DNA of 64,000 bases from Alkalihalobacillus deserti (GTDB lineage: Bacteria > Bacillota > Bacilli > Bacillales > Bacillaceae_D): the NCBI RefSeq assembly GCF_020734105.1, contig NZ_JAJAFR010000011.1:50947-114946 (forward strand), read 5' to 3'. Under the pieces are notes generated by a model. The model saw only the letters and a program-made list of their open reading frames with translations. It did no database searches and was not told the origin of the DNA. Each line of letters opens with the position of its first letter. Position 1 is the first letter of the stretch. A program made the position numbers and the translations under genes. This document shows positions 44,931 to 55,284 of the stretch, one piece after another.

Positions 44931-46181
44931 TTACCCTTCTAGTAAAAGAGATTCTGGATCCTCTAACAGACTTTTCAATGTAACTAAGAAACCAACAGCT
45001 TCTTTTCCATCAACAATACGGTGGTCATAAGAAAGAGCAATATACATCATCGGACGATTTTCAAAACGTTCTTGATCAATCGCAACTGGACGCCATTGAA
45101 TCTTATGCATACCTAGAATACCTACTTGAGGGGCATTTAAGATTGGTGTCGACATAAGCGATCCAAATACTCCACCATTTGTAATGGTAAATGTACCACC
45201 TTGTAAATCAGCAATCGATAACTTATTATCACGTGCTTTTTTACCAAGCTCACCGATACCACGTTCAATTCCGGCAAAGCTTAAGCGATCAGCATCACGT
45301 AATACAGGAACAACCAAGCCTTCGTCTGTTGAAACGGCACAACCGATGTCATAGTACTTTTTGATCAAGAGTTCGTCACCTTGAATTTCAGCATTCAACA
45401 ATGGGAACTGTTTCAAAGCACTAACAACTGCTTTTGTGAAGAAAGACATAAATCCAAGCTTTACGCCATTTTTATCAACAAATGCATCCTTGCGTCGGCT
45501 ACGAACATCCATCACAGCTGTCATATCGACTTCGTTAAAAGTTGTAAGCATTGCAGCAGTTTGTTGAGACTCAACCAGACGCTTCGCAATCGTTTGACGA
45601 CGACGCGACATTTTAACTCGTTCTACCGGCTTAGTAGGATCATCAGAAGCAACTGAAGCAGCTGGTGCTTTTTTAGCAGGTGCAGGAGCTGCTGCTACCT
45701 TTGCTGGCGCCCCAGTACCGTGAGATTCAACATCTTGCTTACGTACGCGTCCAAGAGGATCAACAGTAGAAACTGAACTTAAATCAATTCCCTTTTCACG
45801 TGCAAGTTTTCTAGCTGCCGGTGAAGCAAGTGGTCGGTTTGTAGAAGAAGGAGCAATAGCTTCCTCTTTTGCTGCCGGAACGGTTTCTTTTACTTCTTCT
45901 TGTACAGGAGCTGCTGCACTTTCGGGAGCATTTCCACCAGCACTTCCGTTTTCGTCAATCACAGCGATTACTTCACCTACTTCAACTGTGTCACCAGGTT
46001 CTCTTTTAAATTCTTTAATAACACCTGAGTGCTCTGCTACGATTTCAACATTTACTTTATCTGTCTCTAATTCAGCGATGTATTCTCCTTGGTTTACATG
46101 GTCTCCAACTTCTTTTAACCACTGAGCTATTGTTCCTTCAGTAATCGATTCTGCAAGTTCTGGTACTTTAATTTCAATCAC
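44931..46181 (-). CDS. odhB: 2-oxoglutarate dehydrogenase E2 (dihydrolipoyl succinyltransferase)
   Basis: A 416-residue E2 subunit. The lipoyl domain (1-76) has the modified Lys42 in ETDKVNVE; an Ala/Pro-rich linker, the peripheral-subunit-binding domain (about 118-154, [19 protein letters not shown]) and another linker follow, then the catalytic domain with SYDHRIVDG (His387, Asp391). It transfers succinyl to CoA in the TCA cycle. GTG start after GAGGAGG, 15 bp behind odhA in one operon. Confidence 0.96.
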   Translation of the reverse strand: MIEIKVPELAESITEGTIAQWLKEVGDHVNQGEYIAELETDKVNVEIVAEHSGVIKEFKREPGDTVEVGEVIAVIDENGSAGGNAPESAAAPVQEEVKETVPAAKEEAIAPSSTNRPLASPAARKLAREKGIDLSSVSTVDPLGRVRKQDVESHGTGAPAKVAAAPAPAKKAPAASVASDDPTKPVERVKMSRRRQTIAKRLVESQQTAAMLTTFNEVDMTAVMDVRSRRKDAFVDKNGVKLGFMSFFTKAVVSALKQFPLLNAEIQGDELLIKKYYDIGCAVSTDEGLVVPVLRDADRLSFAGIERGIGELGKKARDNKLSIADLQGGTFTITNGGVFGSLMSTPILNAPQVGILGMHKIQWRPVAIDQERFENRPMMYIALSYDHRIVDGKEAVGFLVTLKSLLEDPESLLLEG

Positions 46182-46196
46182 AGGTAAAGCCTCCTC

Positions 46197-49040
46197 TTAT
46201 TGTTTACGTGTTAACGATTCTGTTACAATACGTTCTTGCTCTTTCTTGTGTGCGACTGGATCCCCTTCAGCTGGGCTTGAACGATGTGTACGTCCAATAT
46301 AACTTACTGCCGTGCCTTCAGGTGTGATTTCACGAATACGAGATTCAATATAAGGCCAAGCACCCATATTTTTAGGTTCTTCTTGCACCCAAACAATCTC
46401 TTTTAAATTCGTGTAACGTGCAAATAATTCACGGATTTGTTTTTTCGGGAACGGATAAAGCTCTTCTACCCGGGCAATATGCAACCAATCCCAATTGTCA
46501 TCCGAATCTTTTTGTACACGATCAGCTAGATCAATTGCAAGCTTACCACTACACATTACAATTCGCTCAACGCTATCAGCTTTTTCACCTAATCCATCTT
46601 GCTCGAATACTGGTAAAAATTCTCCTTCAGTAAACGTTTCATGTGTCGAAGCAACCACTTGATTACGCAACAAACTTTTTGGTGTCATAATAATAAGCGG
46701 ACGTACAGCATCTTTTTCAAGAATTTTTGCTTGTCTTCTCAGAATATGAAAGTATTGAGCAGCTGACGTACAATTGGCGATTGTCCAGTTATTTTCAGCA
46801 GCAAGAACTAGAAAACGTTCAACACGACCACTAGAATGCTCAGGCCCTTGACCTTCGTAACCATGCGGTAATAAGATAACTAATCCTGACTTTTGACCCC
46901 ATTTAGCTCGACCAGCAGAAATCCATTGATCAAACATGACTTGAGCACCATTAGCAAAATCTCCAAATTGAGCTTCCCATAAGACAAGTGTTTCTGGCGC
47001 TTGCACATTATAGCCATATTCAAAACCAACAACTGCTTGTTCTGATAGCGGACTATTGTAAACAGCAAACGATGCATTTGCTTTCTCAAATGTCTGTAAT
47101 GGCGTATGAACTTGGTCGTTTTCACGATCATGCAAAACTAAATGACGGTGAGCAAACGTACCACGCTCTGAGTCTTGACCAGTTAATCTGATTGGAGTTC
47201 CATCATGTAGAATGGTTGCAAATGCAAGTGTTTCGGCTAAAGCCCAATCAATTTTCCCGTTTTCATCAAATGATTGCAAACGACGCTTTAAGATTTTTTC
47301 TAGCTTAGTATTAGCAGCAAAACTCTCAGGCCATTCAAGCAATTGGTCATTAATCTCCTTCAATGTCTTAAATGGAACATTCGTCTTCACTCGTGGTAAA
47401 CCATTAACAACCACATCCGGAGGAGACATTTCCTTTATTTTGCTTGATTTATTGGCAATAACGTCATCGTACTCCGTTTGAAGATCTTCTTGAACTTCTT
47501 TATCAAGCTGATCACCATATGTTTTTTCAATAACAGATTTTTCTGTAAGTTGATTTGCATAGATGGCACGAACAGTTGAATGCTTACGAATAATATTGTA
47601 AGTTCCCGGCTGCGTGACAGCTGGTTCATCCATTTCATTATGACCAAAACGACGATAACCTATTAAATCAATTAAGAAATCCTTTTTGAACCGTTTGCGA
47701 TACTGCACCGCTAAATGGATTGCTGCAAAACAAGCTTCTGGGTCATCTGCATTAACATGGATAATCGGAATCTCAAATCCTTTAGCAGGATCACTCGCAT
47801 ATGTAGTTGAACGAGAGTCGTACGTTTCTGTTGTAAATCCAATGTTGTTATTTGCAATAATGTGAAGAGACCCACCAGTCTGATAACCTTTCAATCGGCT
47901 AAGGTTTAATGTTTCAGTAACAATTCCTTGACCAGGGAACGCTGCGTCACCATGAATCAAGATAGAATAAGCTTTAATAATAGATTGTTCCGGAAAACCT
48001 TTAGATGTTCTTACTTCTTGAGCTGCTCTTGCATATCCTTCAACAATTGGGCTCACAAATTCAAGGTGACTTGGATTGTTTGCAAGTGAAACAGTTGCTT
48101 CAGCCGTGTTTTCTTCACGAATTTGACGATCTGCACCCAAGTGGTACTTAACATCTCCAGTCCAACCATTAATCCCTTTAGACCCACCAGCCGGATCAGA
48201 ATCTTTACTCGGAGCATGTAAAAACTCAGAAAAAATTCTATTATATGGCTTATTAAGTGTATGCGCTAATACATTCAAACGACCACGGTGAGCCATACCG
48301 ATAAACACGTGTTGTGTCCCTTCATGGACAACTTCACGAACCGCTTCGTCAAGCATTGGTACTAACATATCCAAACCTTCAATCGAGAACCGCTTTTGAC
48401 CAACGAATGTACGATGCACAAATTTTTCAAAACCTTCAACTTGTGTCAAACGTTTTAAAAGATTGAGACGTTGTTGTTTCGTAAAGTTCGGTAAATACAA
48501 ACCAGTTTCTACCATTTTGATTAACCATTCACGCTCTTCCATATCATGAACATGATTAAATTCAAACGCAGTTGTTTTCGTGTAACATTCTTTCAAATAA
48601 TTAATCGCATCTAACCCATTTTTTACATGAGCTGGAGCATTGGGACAAATCATATCAACAGGAACTTTTTTCAGAAATTCTTCCGTTAGATCATATTGTT
48701 CAAGCTCTAGTAATTGACTATGCTTTTCATTTTTTACTATTGGGTTGATATTAGAGACTAAATGACCTTTACGACGAATCATATCCGCTAACTTAACAGC
48801 ATTAACAAACTTCCTAACCATATCTGGTGAGGCCGCAGAAGATCCAGAATCAGCAATAGGTTGACTCTGACTCTGAACATCAGAAGGTGGTGGACCCCAA
48901 ATCTCAAATAGCTCTCTTAGATCCTCTTCTACAGCTTCAGGATTTTTTGAATATTCCTCATAAAGCTCAATTGCTACGCCAAGATTCGGACCATGAAACC
49001 CTTGCCATGGTTCTTCCGCTTTGTGCCCCTTGCTTGACAT
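46197..49040 (-). CDS. odhA: 2-oxoglutarate dehydrogenase E1
   Basis: A 947-residue thiamine-diphosphate E1 component that decarboxylates 2-oxoglutarate. Seen in order: the N-terminal E2-contact helix ([20 protein letters not shown]), [11 protein letters not shown], the ThDP motif beginning [10 protein letters not shown] and ending [24 protein letters not shown] in the pyrimidine domain, and the C-terminal [12 protein letters not shown]. Length matches the family. ATG follows AGGAGG. First gene of odhAB; a palindrome and a cre-like site lie in its leader. Confidence 0.96.
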   Translation of the reverse strand: MSSKGHKAEEPWQGFHGPNLGVAIELYEEYSKNPEAVEEDLRELFEIWGPPPSDVQSQSQPIADSGSSAASPDMVRKFVNAVKLADMIRRKGHLVSNINPIVKNEKHSQLLELEQYDLTEEFLKKVPVDMICPNAPAHVKNGLDAINYLKECYTKTTAFEFNHVHDMEEREWLIKMVETGLYLPNFTKQQRLNLLKRLTQVEGFEKFVHRTFVGQKRFSIEGLDMLVPMLDEAVREVVHEGTQHVFIGMAHRGRLNVLAHTLNKPYNRIFSEFLHAPSKDSDPAGGSKGINGWTGDVKYHLGADRQIREENTAEATVSLANNPSHLEFVSPIVEGYARAAQEVRTSKGFPEQSIIKAYSILIHGDAAFPGQGIVTETLNLSRLKGYQTGGSLHIIANNNIGFTTETYDSRSTTYASDPAKGFEIPIIHVNADDPEACFAAIHLAVQYRKRFKKDFLIDLIGYRRFGHNEMDEPAVTQPGTYNIIRKHSTVRAIYANQLTEKSVIEKTYGDQLDKEVQEDLQTEYDDVIANKSSKIKEMSPPDVVVNGLPRVKTNVPFKTLKEINDQLLEWPESFAANTKLEKILKRRLQSFDENGKIDWALAETLAFATILHDGTPIRLTGQDSERGTFAHRHLVLHDRENDQVHTPLQTFEKANASFAVYNSPLSEQAVVGFEYGYNVQAPETLVLWEAQFGDFANGAQVMFDQWISAGRAKWGQKSGLVILLPHGYEGQGPEHSSGRVERFLVLAAENNWTIANCTSAAQYFHILRRQAKILEKDAVRPLIIMTPKSLLRNQVVASTHETFTEGEFLPVFEQDGLGEKADSVERIVMCSGKLAIDLADRVQKDSDDNWDWLHIARVEELYPFPKKQIRELFARYTNLKEIVWVQEEPKNMGAWPYIESRIREITPEGTAVSYIGRTHRSSPAEGDPVAHKKEQERIVTESLTRKQ

Positions 49041-49058
49041 AAAATAATGACCTCCTAG

Positions 49059-49074
49059 TTTAACTTAAGTTAAA
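49059..49074. promoter_or_regulatory. Perfect 16-bp palindrome in odhA leader
   Basis: TTTAACTTAAGTTAAA is perfectly symmetric and touches the odhA ribosome binding site. Possible operator; the factor is unknown. Confidence 0.4.
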
Positions 49075-49090
49075 TCTATGAATTTTTAAA

Positions 49091-49111
49091 GTGATGTAAC
49101 GCTTTCATCAC
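49091..49111 (-). promoter_or_regulatory. cre-like site before odhA
   Basis: Minus strand GTGATGAAAGCGTTACATCAC has the TGAAAGCGTT half of the CcpA site and GATG/CATC symmetry; 11 of 14 consensus positions fit. It is just downstream of a likely TAAAAT -10, where a bound repressor would block transcription. Carbon repression of TCA genes is common in Bacillus. Confidence 0.4.
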
Positions 49112-49323
49112 TATTTTAACATGATTGTCACAATTGTTAAAGGGAATTTGTAAGTTTTTTTAGATCGATCTAATTGACTTCCACTCTAATTTTGTAGACA
49201 GTATAATTAACACTTTACAACTTAAGAGTTTAAATCTTTTTTTTCAAAAAATCTAGTTATTTTTAAGGAAATTTTTTTTTTTTTTTGCTAATTTATTCCT
49301 CAATGAGAAAAGGACTGATAATA

Positions 49324-49902
49324 ATGATTTTTATCGATATAGAAAAGAGGCAAATTCTTTCAAATTCTTGTTTAAACTGCCAAGATGATTTCTTTCAACC
49401 ACCTAATCGCCAGTTTCCAAAAGTAGGCTGCTGTTCTTATAGTCCTACCTTCTATTTACTAGAGATCGCCAAGATGTGCGCAGAAGACCAATCTTTTTTT
49501 ATAGATTCTGTTCTAATGCATCCTAAAGCTGAAACTTTTCCTTATTCAATTAAAGTACATGCAGAAGTTCACCCAGCTTATCAACAAGTTAGAAAGGTGA
49601 ATTTATCAAAATTAGAAGAGGATGATTTGAAATTATCTTATTCAACTTGTCAATTCTTTAATAAAGGATGTTCGTTAGACCCTTCTTTTAAGAATGTTGT
49701 TTGTCGAACGTTTATTTGTATGACAATTGAGAACTCTCTTGAACAAGAACAAAAGGATTCACTTCAAAAATGGACAAAAACGTTTAGCAAAGAAGAGCTT
49801 GATTTTCAACTAAAACATGAGTCCGAGCTAAAAAAGCGGGGAATTGATTTAATTAAAAATCCACAGAAGGTCGTTCAATATTTTCAAGGACTGAACGTTT
49901 AG
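49324..49902 (+). CDS. Cysteine-rich protein, possible metal cluster
   Basis: A 192-residue soluble protein with nine Cys, several in pairs: CLNC (16, 19), GCC (36, 37), then a C-terminal set (STCQFFNKGC, VVCRTFIC). The CxxC...CC pattern near the N-terminus recalls YkgJ-like zinc/iron-chelating proteins, but the match is loose. I chose ATG 49324 (AAAAGGAC upstream) over an earlier start. Monocistronic, divergent from odhA. Confidence 0.6.
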   Translation: MIFIDIEKRQILSNSCLNCQDDFFQPPNRQFPKVGCCSYSPTFYLLEIAKMCAEDQSFFIDSVLMHPKAETFPYSIKVHAEVHPAYQQVRKVNLSKLEEDDLKLSYSTCQFFNKGCSLDPSFKNVVCRTFICMTIENSLEQEQKDSLQKWTKTFSKEELDFQLKHESELKKRGIDLIKNPQKVVQYFQGLNV

Positions 49903-50119
49903 AGACTTTCCTTATCTTGACATGAAGCGATTTATTCAACCAGCTGCTCTCAACCTAATTGCTAACATAAAGATTTTTCGCTGTTTCATTTCGTTTTTAC
50001 TGATCTATTTCTGCTATTGCAATAGGATTTGTCTAAGACTTGATTCTGGCCTTAACTTAAATAATAGGATGCTCCATTTTTTCCTCAATTAATCTAAGAT
50101 TGATGCATCATAACACAAT

Positions 50120-50147
50120 AGAGGTTGGTTCTTATCTCCCAACCTCT
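50120..50147 (-). terminator. Terminator of kynU
   Basis: AGAGGTTGG and CCAACCTCT form a 9-bp stem with a 10-nt loop, 20 nt beyond the kynU stop. Confidence 0.65.
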
Positions 50148-50167
50148 TACAAAACCGCAATATGAAT

Positions 50168-51442
50168 TTAGGCTACGACCCCACGTTCGTTAGAATACTT
50201 CTTATATCGCTCCTCAAACATGATTCGTTTAAGTATATTTATACAATGGTATACATCTTCAAAAGAGTTATATAAGGCAACCGGAGCCAGTCGGATAACC
50301 GATGGAGCTCTAAAATCGGGAATAACTCCCTCAGCTTTTAGTGCCTTACATATTCTTGCCGCTTCAGGATGAGATAGACTTATATGCCCACCTCTCTCTT
50401 CTGCTCTTTCTGGTGTTGCAACCTTAAAGTTGAAATGAGACAATTCTAGCTTAATTCCTTCTAATAAGAACTCTGTTAACGCCAGTGATTTCCTGCGAAT
50501 TTGATCTATACCGGCCTCAGATGAAATGGATAGTGCTCCAATCAAAGGTGCGATGCTCAATATGTGAGGAGTTCCACTTTGTAAGGCGCCTGCATCACTT
50601 GCTGGCGTGAACTGATGAGCCATATCAAATTGTTTACTCTTATCTGAGCCAAACCATCCAGCCAAGGCAGGTGTTACCGGTAAATGCTTTTCATGAATAA
50701 ACAATCCACCCACTGCACCTGGTCCCCCGTTTAAGTACTTATAGGTACACCAAAATGCTGCATCAACTCCCCAATCATGAAAATGATGAGGTAGACACCC
50801 GACAGAATGGCTACAATCAAAAACAGCCAATATTCCGTGTTTATGAGCTTCTTTTGTCAATGTATTCAGATCAAGTAATTGACCACTTCGGTATAAGACA
50901 GAGGGCATGACAAGTAAGGCAACATCGTCTTGCAAAGCGTCTAAAATATCTGCTTCTGCTAACAAATGTCCGTCTTTACTTTTCACTTTCACCAGATGCT
51001 GTTCAGGGTCAAGCCCTTGTTCTTTAAGGATTTCCGAAATGGCATAGATATCTGAGGGAAACTCTAACTCATTCATAACGACTTTTGTCCGGCCACTATT
51101 AAAAGGTTGAAGGCTTCTCACTAACTGATGTAAATTCAATGTCGTAGAGCCTGTTATCATGATTTCTGTTTTTTTTCCTCCAACGATTACAGCTATCGCC
51201 TCAGTAAGTTGTTCTGCAAGAGTAAACCATGGATACTTCCCTTCCGTCCATCCTTCAATTTGATGATGTTTCCACATATTTAGAATTTCTAAAACAGCTG
51301 CCTCCGCTCTTTTCGATAAGAGCCCAAGTGAATTTCCATCAAAATAGAGCCTTTCTTTCACCAAATAAAATTGATTTTTATACTTTTGAAGAGAATCTTT
51401 CTCGTCTAATTTTTTTGCTTTTTCTAGTAACATATCTGTCAT
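50168..51442 (-). CDS. kynU: Kynureninase
   Basis: A 424-residue PLP enzyme that cleaves kynurenine to anthranilate and alanine. Visible: FDGNSLGLLSKRAEA near the N-terminus, the substrate loop AVFDCSHSVGCLPHHFHDWG, the PLP Lys in FWCTYKYLNGGPGA, and the C-terminal FRAPSVIRLAPVALYNSFED. I chose ATG 51442 with AAAGGTGGG upstream and drop 51 upstream codons that overlap the divergent gene. Works with kynB (25.2 kb). Confidence 0.93.
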   Translation of the reverse strand: MTDMLLEKAKKLDEKDSLQKYKNQFYLVKERLYFDGNSLGLLSKRAEAAVLEILNMWKHHQIEGWTEGKYPWFTLAEQLTEAIAVIVGGKKTEIMITGSTTLNLHQLVRSLQPFNSGRTKVVMNELEFPSDIYAISEILKEQGLDPEQHLVKVKSKDGHLLAEADILDALQDDVALLVMPSVLYRSGQLLDLNTLTKEAHKHGILAVFDCSHSVGCLPHHFHDWGVDAAFWCTYKYLNGGPGAVGGLFIHEKHLPVTPALAGWFGSDKSKQFDMAHQFTPASDAGALQSGTPHILSIAPLIGALSISSEAGIDQIRRKSLALTEFLLEGIKLELSHFNFKVATPERAEERGGHISLSHPEAARICKALKAEGVIPDFRAPSVIRLAPVALYNSFEDVYHCINILKRIMFEERYKKYSNERGVVA

Positions 51443-51520
51443 GTAATTCCCACCTTTCATTTCCCAAACGTAAAGAATCTGATACAGTAATAACATTATA
51501 TTTAAGGTGGAGAAAAACTT

Positions 51521-52570
51521 ATGCAACGATTTACTGTACCTATCCATCGAGTTTGCGGTACCTATAGTGAAATAGGTTTTAAGCAAGGCGAGCAATTGCG
51601 TAATAGCTCTTTAGCTACTTTTTATAAAAAAAGATTGAAGCAATCCGTTCGCGCTTATCAAGCAGATATAAATGAAACGAAAGCCATCCTTCAAACATAT
51701 AAACAAGATCTCTGGGATGAACTTATCGGTTTAGCAGAAGGGTTGGAGTGGTCTTTTACTGATGTGATCCAAGAGTTCAGTGGTTTCCAAAGCAATTGGA
51801 AGAAATCAGGTTGTAGCGCCATTATGACTAATGGAATCTACATTCGAAACTATGACTACTCACCAAAAACGTATGAAGGGCGGCTTGTCTTCACTAAACC
51901 CAATACCGGCTTTGCTTCAGTTGCTTTTTCTCAACGGATTTTTGGTCGTATTGATGGCATGAATGAACACGGTTTAACAATTGGTTATCATTTTGTTAAT
52001 CGTATTAGACCAGGACGAGGATTTATTTGTACAACGATTAATCGACTTATTCTAGAACTCTGTAAATCAACAGAAGAAGCTGTTTCCTTACTAAGAGAAT
52101 TGCCTCATCGCCATTCGTTTAATTATTCGATCTATGATAGGCATAGTGATGCAGCAGTAGTCGAAGCTTCCCCTACACAAACTGCTGTTCATCGAAGCGA
52201 ACAACTTCTATGCTCAAATCATTTTTCACACTCGTCTATGCATTCTTTTAACAGAAAACATCTTGAACATTCTCTAAATAGAGAGGGCTTGATGCACCCC
52301 TTTTTAAATCAGTCACCTTCTTTACTTGAAGGATATCAATGGTTAAATGACCGAAAACATAAAATCTTTCAAACAGATTATTCCAATTATGCTGGAACAA
52401 TTCATACAGTAGCTTTTGAGCCAACGCATCTAACTTGTTTAATTGGACTTGGTACAACTAATCGTCCTCATTTTTTTTCATTACAAGATTGGATAGATGG
52501 TAAGCCTATACGTATTAAAAAAATGCTTGGAGTCATAGAAACTGACATCCCGTTTCCATATTCTCCTTAA
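51521..52570 (+). CDS. C45-type Ntn hydrolase/acyltransferase
   Basis: A 349-residue protein of the acyl-CoA:6-aminopenicillanate acyltransferase-like (peptidase C45) family. The self-cleaving nucleophile is Cys in KSGCSAIMTNGIYIRNYDYS (about residue 97), with the typical NYDY that follows; other blocks are GMNEHGLTIGYHF and LLCSNHF. Family members hydrolyse or transfer amide-linked acyl groups. It is divergent from kynU with only 78 bp between. ATG after AGGTGGAG. Confidence 0.8.
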   Translation: MQRFTVPIHRVCGTYSEIGFKQGEQLRNSSLATFYKKRLKQSVRAYQADINETKAILQTYKQDLWDELIGLAEGLEWSFTDVIQEFSGFQSNWKKSGCSAIMTNGIYIRNYDYSPKTYEGRLVFTKPNTGFASVAFSQRIFGRIDGMNEHGLTIGYHFVNRIRPGRGFICTTINRLILELCKSTEEAVSLLRELPHRHSFNYSIYDRHSDAAVVEASPTQTAVHRSEQLLCSNHFSHSSMHSFNRKHLEHSLNREGLMHPFLNQSPSLLEGYQWLNDRKHKIFQTDYSNYAGTIHTVAFEPTHLTCLIGLGTTNRPHFFSLQDWIDGKPIRIKKMLGVIETDIPFPYSP

Positions 52571-52767
52571 AGAGCTTGTTCAAAAAGGGTGGTCTTCCCT
52601 TTTTGAACAAGCTCGAAGCAATGAGCGAAGCCACTGCAATGTTTTAAGTCGATCCGAGTGGTTTTCTCGGATAGACGCGCAGTGAGTGAAGCCATTGCAA
52701 CTCCGCATTAGGAGAGAGGATACTAAAGGTTCAAAAAGGGTGGTCTTCCCTTTTTAAACAAGCTCTT
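52571..52767 (+). repeat. Dispersed structured repeat, copy B
   Basis: The cleanest copy. It opens with a perfect 18-bp hairpin (GAGCTTGTTCAAAAAGGG and complement, 7-nt loop). The core has nested stems: GCAATG with CATTGC, CACTGC with GCAGTG, and ATCCGAG with CTCGGAT. It closes with GTTCAAAAAGGG hairpinned to CCCTTTTTAAAC and ends AAGCTCTT, complementary to its AGAGCTT start. It begins at the base after the C45 gene stop and ends 4 nt before the next converging gene. Confidence 0.88.
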
Positions 52768-52770
52768 AAA

Positions 52771-53049
52771 CTATTCTTTCTGTTTTTCAAACCAATCAAG
52801 AATTTGTTTTTTTTCACTTTCTGTAAATTGAAACAGAGGAGAATCACAGCCTTCTTCTCTTAATACCACCTGTAGCACATTCCCTGACTCTCCTACGATT
52901 ATAAGGGCTTCAGGTTCTTGTAATTCATTAGGAACTTCACCTTCAAATGAAACGATATAGTGTTCCCATTGTTGAACAGAATAAGAGTCAACAATTTTTA
53001 AGTTATTCAATTTGCACTCACTGTATTTTTCAAAAGTTAAATCAATCAT
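52771..53049 (-). CDS. Hypothetical acidic protein
   Basis: A 92-residue acidic soluble protein (WEHYIVSFEGEVPNELQEPE, LIIVGESGNVLQVVLREEG). Not recognised; the alternating strands suggest a small alpha/beta domain. ATG 53049 has only a weak upstream AAAGTGAG. The structured repeat B meets its 3' end, and a terminator lies at its 5' side for the other strand. Confidence 0.6.
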   Translation of the reverse strand: MIDLTFEKYSECKLNNLKIVDSYSVQQWEHYIVSFEGEVPNELQEPEALIIVGESGNVLQVVLREEGCDSPLFQFTESEKKQILDWFEKQKE

Positions 53050-53098
53050 TATGTAATCTCACTTTCATCTTTTATTTTTATTGTAGCAGATATAGGAT

Positions 53099-53135
53099 GA
53101 AAAAGTGACTAACCCGTAAGGCTAGTCACTTTTTC
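53099..53135. terminator. Strong hairpin, likely bidirectional terminator
   Basis: A perfect 13-bp stem GAAAAAGTGACTA/TAGTCACTTTTTC with an 11-nt loop. Confidence 0.7.
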
Positions 53136-53325
53136 ATTAAACTGAATTGTAAATAAACAAGACTATTGGTTGTTCGAGATTTGTGTTTAACTTCTTTCTT
53201 GGGAAACAGAAAGATAAGGATGCAATAAAACCACCAATAGGACATGTATCATATCCCATGCCTTAGCTACAAGCATCAATTGCATCGCCGCTAGAGAAGA
53301 GATCCTTTGCAGTAAAGAAATATGC

Positions 53326-54447
53326 TTAAGAAAGGCGTTCTTGTAGCAGGTCTACTGCCTCTGTTAGCTCTCTATGAGTAGTATAGCGCCCTAAACTAAA
53401 TCTAATCGTTCCCTTTCCCTCCTCTGGAGTAACCCCCATCGCTTGGAGAACAGGGGATAGAGTCACTTCGCCAGAATGACATGCAGAGCCTGTTGAAGCA
53501 GCAATTTCGGGTATCACATCCAATATCTCTTGTCCGATTCGACCATGAAAGCTAACATTTAACGTATTTGGTAAGCACATGATCGTGTGTCCGTTAACTC
53601 GTATTTCATTTGGGAAAGCTTCCTTTAACATTGAAAGGAAATCCTCTTTCATCCCTTTGATTTTGTCTATTTGTCCTAAAAATCCTTTGGCGATTTCACA
53701 TGCTTTTCCTAAACCTACTATAAGAAGTACATTTTCTGTTCCAGCTCTTTGTCCATTTTCATGACCTGCACCGTGAATATAAGAATTTAACTGTCTCCCC
53801 ATACGAATATAGAGTGCTCCAACTCCTTTTGGTGCATACAATTTATGTCCTGCAATAGAAAGAAAGTCTATACCGAGTTTTGTTACATCTACATTTACTT
53901 TTCCCAATGATTGAGCCGCATCTGTATGAAACAAAATATCGTGGGTTTGAGCCAATTTTCCAATTTGTTCAATTGGCTGAATCGTGCCTACTTCATTGTT
54001 GGCATGCATGACTGTGATTAAAATTGTATCTGGACGAATTGCTTTTTCAATAGCGCTAATTGATACTTGCCCATATTGATCAACTGGAATATATGTAACT
54101 TCTGCACCCTTTTGTTCTAGGTAACGCAGCGGTGCATGAACAGCCGGATGTTCAATGGTTGTGGTGATGATATGCTTGCCTTTATATTGGTTTTGTTCAA
54201 AAATCATTTTAATCACATGATTGTTTGATTCGCTACCACCACTTGTAAAGATGATTTCTTCTTTTGAAGCTCCAATTAATAATGCAACCTGTTCCCTTGC
54301 TTTCTCCACAGCCTTTTTCGCTTCAACAGCTGCATAATGAGTGGTCGATGGGTTGCCATAATGCTCTGTTAAAAAAGGTGTCATAGCCTCAACTACTTCA
54401 GGAGCGATCGGTGTGCTTGCGTTATAGTCCAGATAAATTTGTTTCAT
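53326..54447 (-). CDS. Cysteine desulfurase (IscS/NifS-like)
   Basis: A 373-residue class V PLP enzyme. MKQIYLDYNASTPIAPEV, the PLP-binding Lys202 in SIAGHKLYAPKGVG, HTDAAQSLGK, and the sulfur-carrying Cys323 in STGSACHSGEV are all present. It liberates sulfur from cysteine for Fe-S clusters or tRNA thiolation. Bacillus has several such enzymes paired with dedicated acceptors; none is adjacent, so the pathway is open. ATG start. Confidence 0.9.
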   Translation of the reverse strand: MKQIYLDYNASTPIAPEVVEAMTPFLTEHYGNPSTTHYAAVEAKKAVEKAREQVALLIGASKEEIIFTSGGSESNNHVIKMIFEQNQYKGKHIITTTIEHPAVHAPLRYLEQKGAEVTYIPVDQYGQVSISAIEKAIRPDTILITVMHANNEVGTIQPIEQIGKLAQTHDILFHTDAAQSLGKVNVDVTKLGIDFLSIAGHKLYAPKGVGALYIRMGRQLNSYIHGAGHENGQRAGTENVLLIVGLGKACEIAKGFLGQIDKIKGMKEDFLSMLKEAFPNEIRVNGHTIMCLPNTLNVSFHGRIGQEILDVIPEIAASTGSACHSGEVTLSPVLQAMGVTPEEGKGTIRFSLGRYTTHRELTEAVDLLQERLS

Positions 54448-54631
54448 GTATAGTCCTCCGTCATTAAATAGTACGTATATTTTACCAGTTCACAATCACG
54501 AATGCATAACAATTTGATTTAAATGTGGTAACACAAGAGTTAGGCGATTCCTATAATAACCCACACAATACTTCTAGTTAAGACAAGCAACGCATATATA
54601 TCCATTACAACTTTATTCGTGGGGTGGGTTT

Positions 54632-55147
54632 ATGCTAGCCTTTGTCCTTCTGCTTCTTCTCTCCATGCTTGTAAGCATTGATGCTTTTGCCATTGGTTTT
54701 TTATTTGGCGTAAAACGAATCCGTATACCGCTTATTATCATTGTTTTAATAGCGATGTTCTCTTCTTTTGTTATTTTCTTTTCAATGGGGATCGGTCGGT
54801 TACTTGGAGAGCTTATTCCTTCCTCCATCATTCAAACAGTCGCTGGCTTTCTTCTCATTGGACTTGGTATATACAATCTTATTTATGAAATGCCTTTATA
54901 TAGACGTTCCTATTTCATAATGGTTGCTTTATTAATGAATGTAGATAGTCTAGGTTACGGAATTCAAGCCGGTTTAGCAGAACGATCATTTTGGTTCGCT
55001 CCTTTAGCGGGTATCATTATTTTTTCAGCTTTTATTCTTGGAATCATTTACGGTCATGAAACAAAAAATCAATTTGTTATCCGCTATGTCTCATTGATAC
55101 CTAGCTTTATTTTTCTATTATTAGGTTTCAGTAAAGTCCTTTTTTAA
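54632..55147 (+). CDS. MntP/YtaF-like membrane protein
   Basis: A 171-residue six-helix protein. The first helix, LLSMLVSIDAFAIGFLFGVK, has the Asp-Ala-Phe motif of MntP/YtaF proteins, and MNVDSLGYGIQAGL repeats it in the second half with Asp again in the membrane. MntP exports Mn(II); YtaF is a sporulation membrane protein. The sequence alone does not decide. ATG after GGGGTGGG. The opposite-orientation cysteine desulfurase is 185 bp away. Confidence 0.7.
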   Translation: MLAFVLLLLLSMLVSIDAFAIGFLFGVKRIRIPLIIIVLIAMFSSFVIFFSMGIGRLLGELIPSSIIQTVAGFLLIGLGIYNLIYEMPLYRRSYFIMVALLMNVDSLGYGIQAGLAERSFWFAPLAGIIIFSAFILGIIYGHETKNQFVIRYVSLIPSFIFLLLGFSKVLF

Positions 55148-55180
55148 AATGATCAATTTGATAATTTATTCAAATAGAAT

Positions 55181-55218
55181 AAAAGACCAGGAGAGATAAT
55201 AACCCATCCTGGTCTTTT
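55181..55218. terminator. Convergent terminator
   Basis: A perfect 12-bp stem AAAAGACCAGGA/TCCTGGTCTTTT with T/A flanks, between two converging genes. Confidence 0.8.
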
Positions 55219-55284
55219 AAATTGAAAGTCATGGCGTGAATTGTCTGTTTTTATCTATTTTTGCGCTTGCCTCGGAAATAACTC

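Noticed and set aside
49268..49286. Long T tract before the 49324 gene as a terminator
   Set aside because: No hairpin precedes the T run in the plus strand; it is a homopolymer in an AT-rich promoter region.
51442..51595. 51-codon N-terminal extension of kynU
   Set aside because: Overlaps the divergent gene start and lacks the family N-terminus; the inner ATG has a strong ribosome site.
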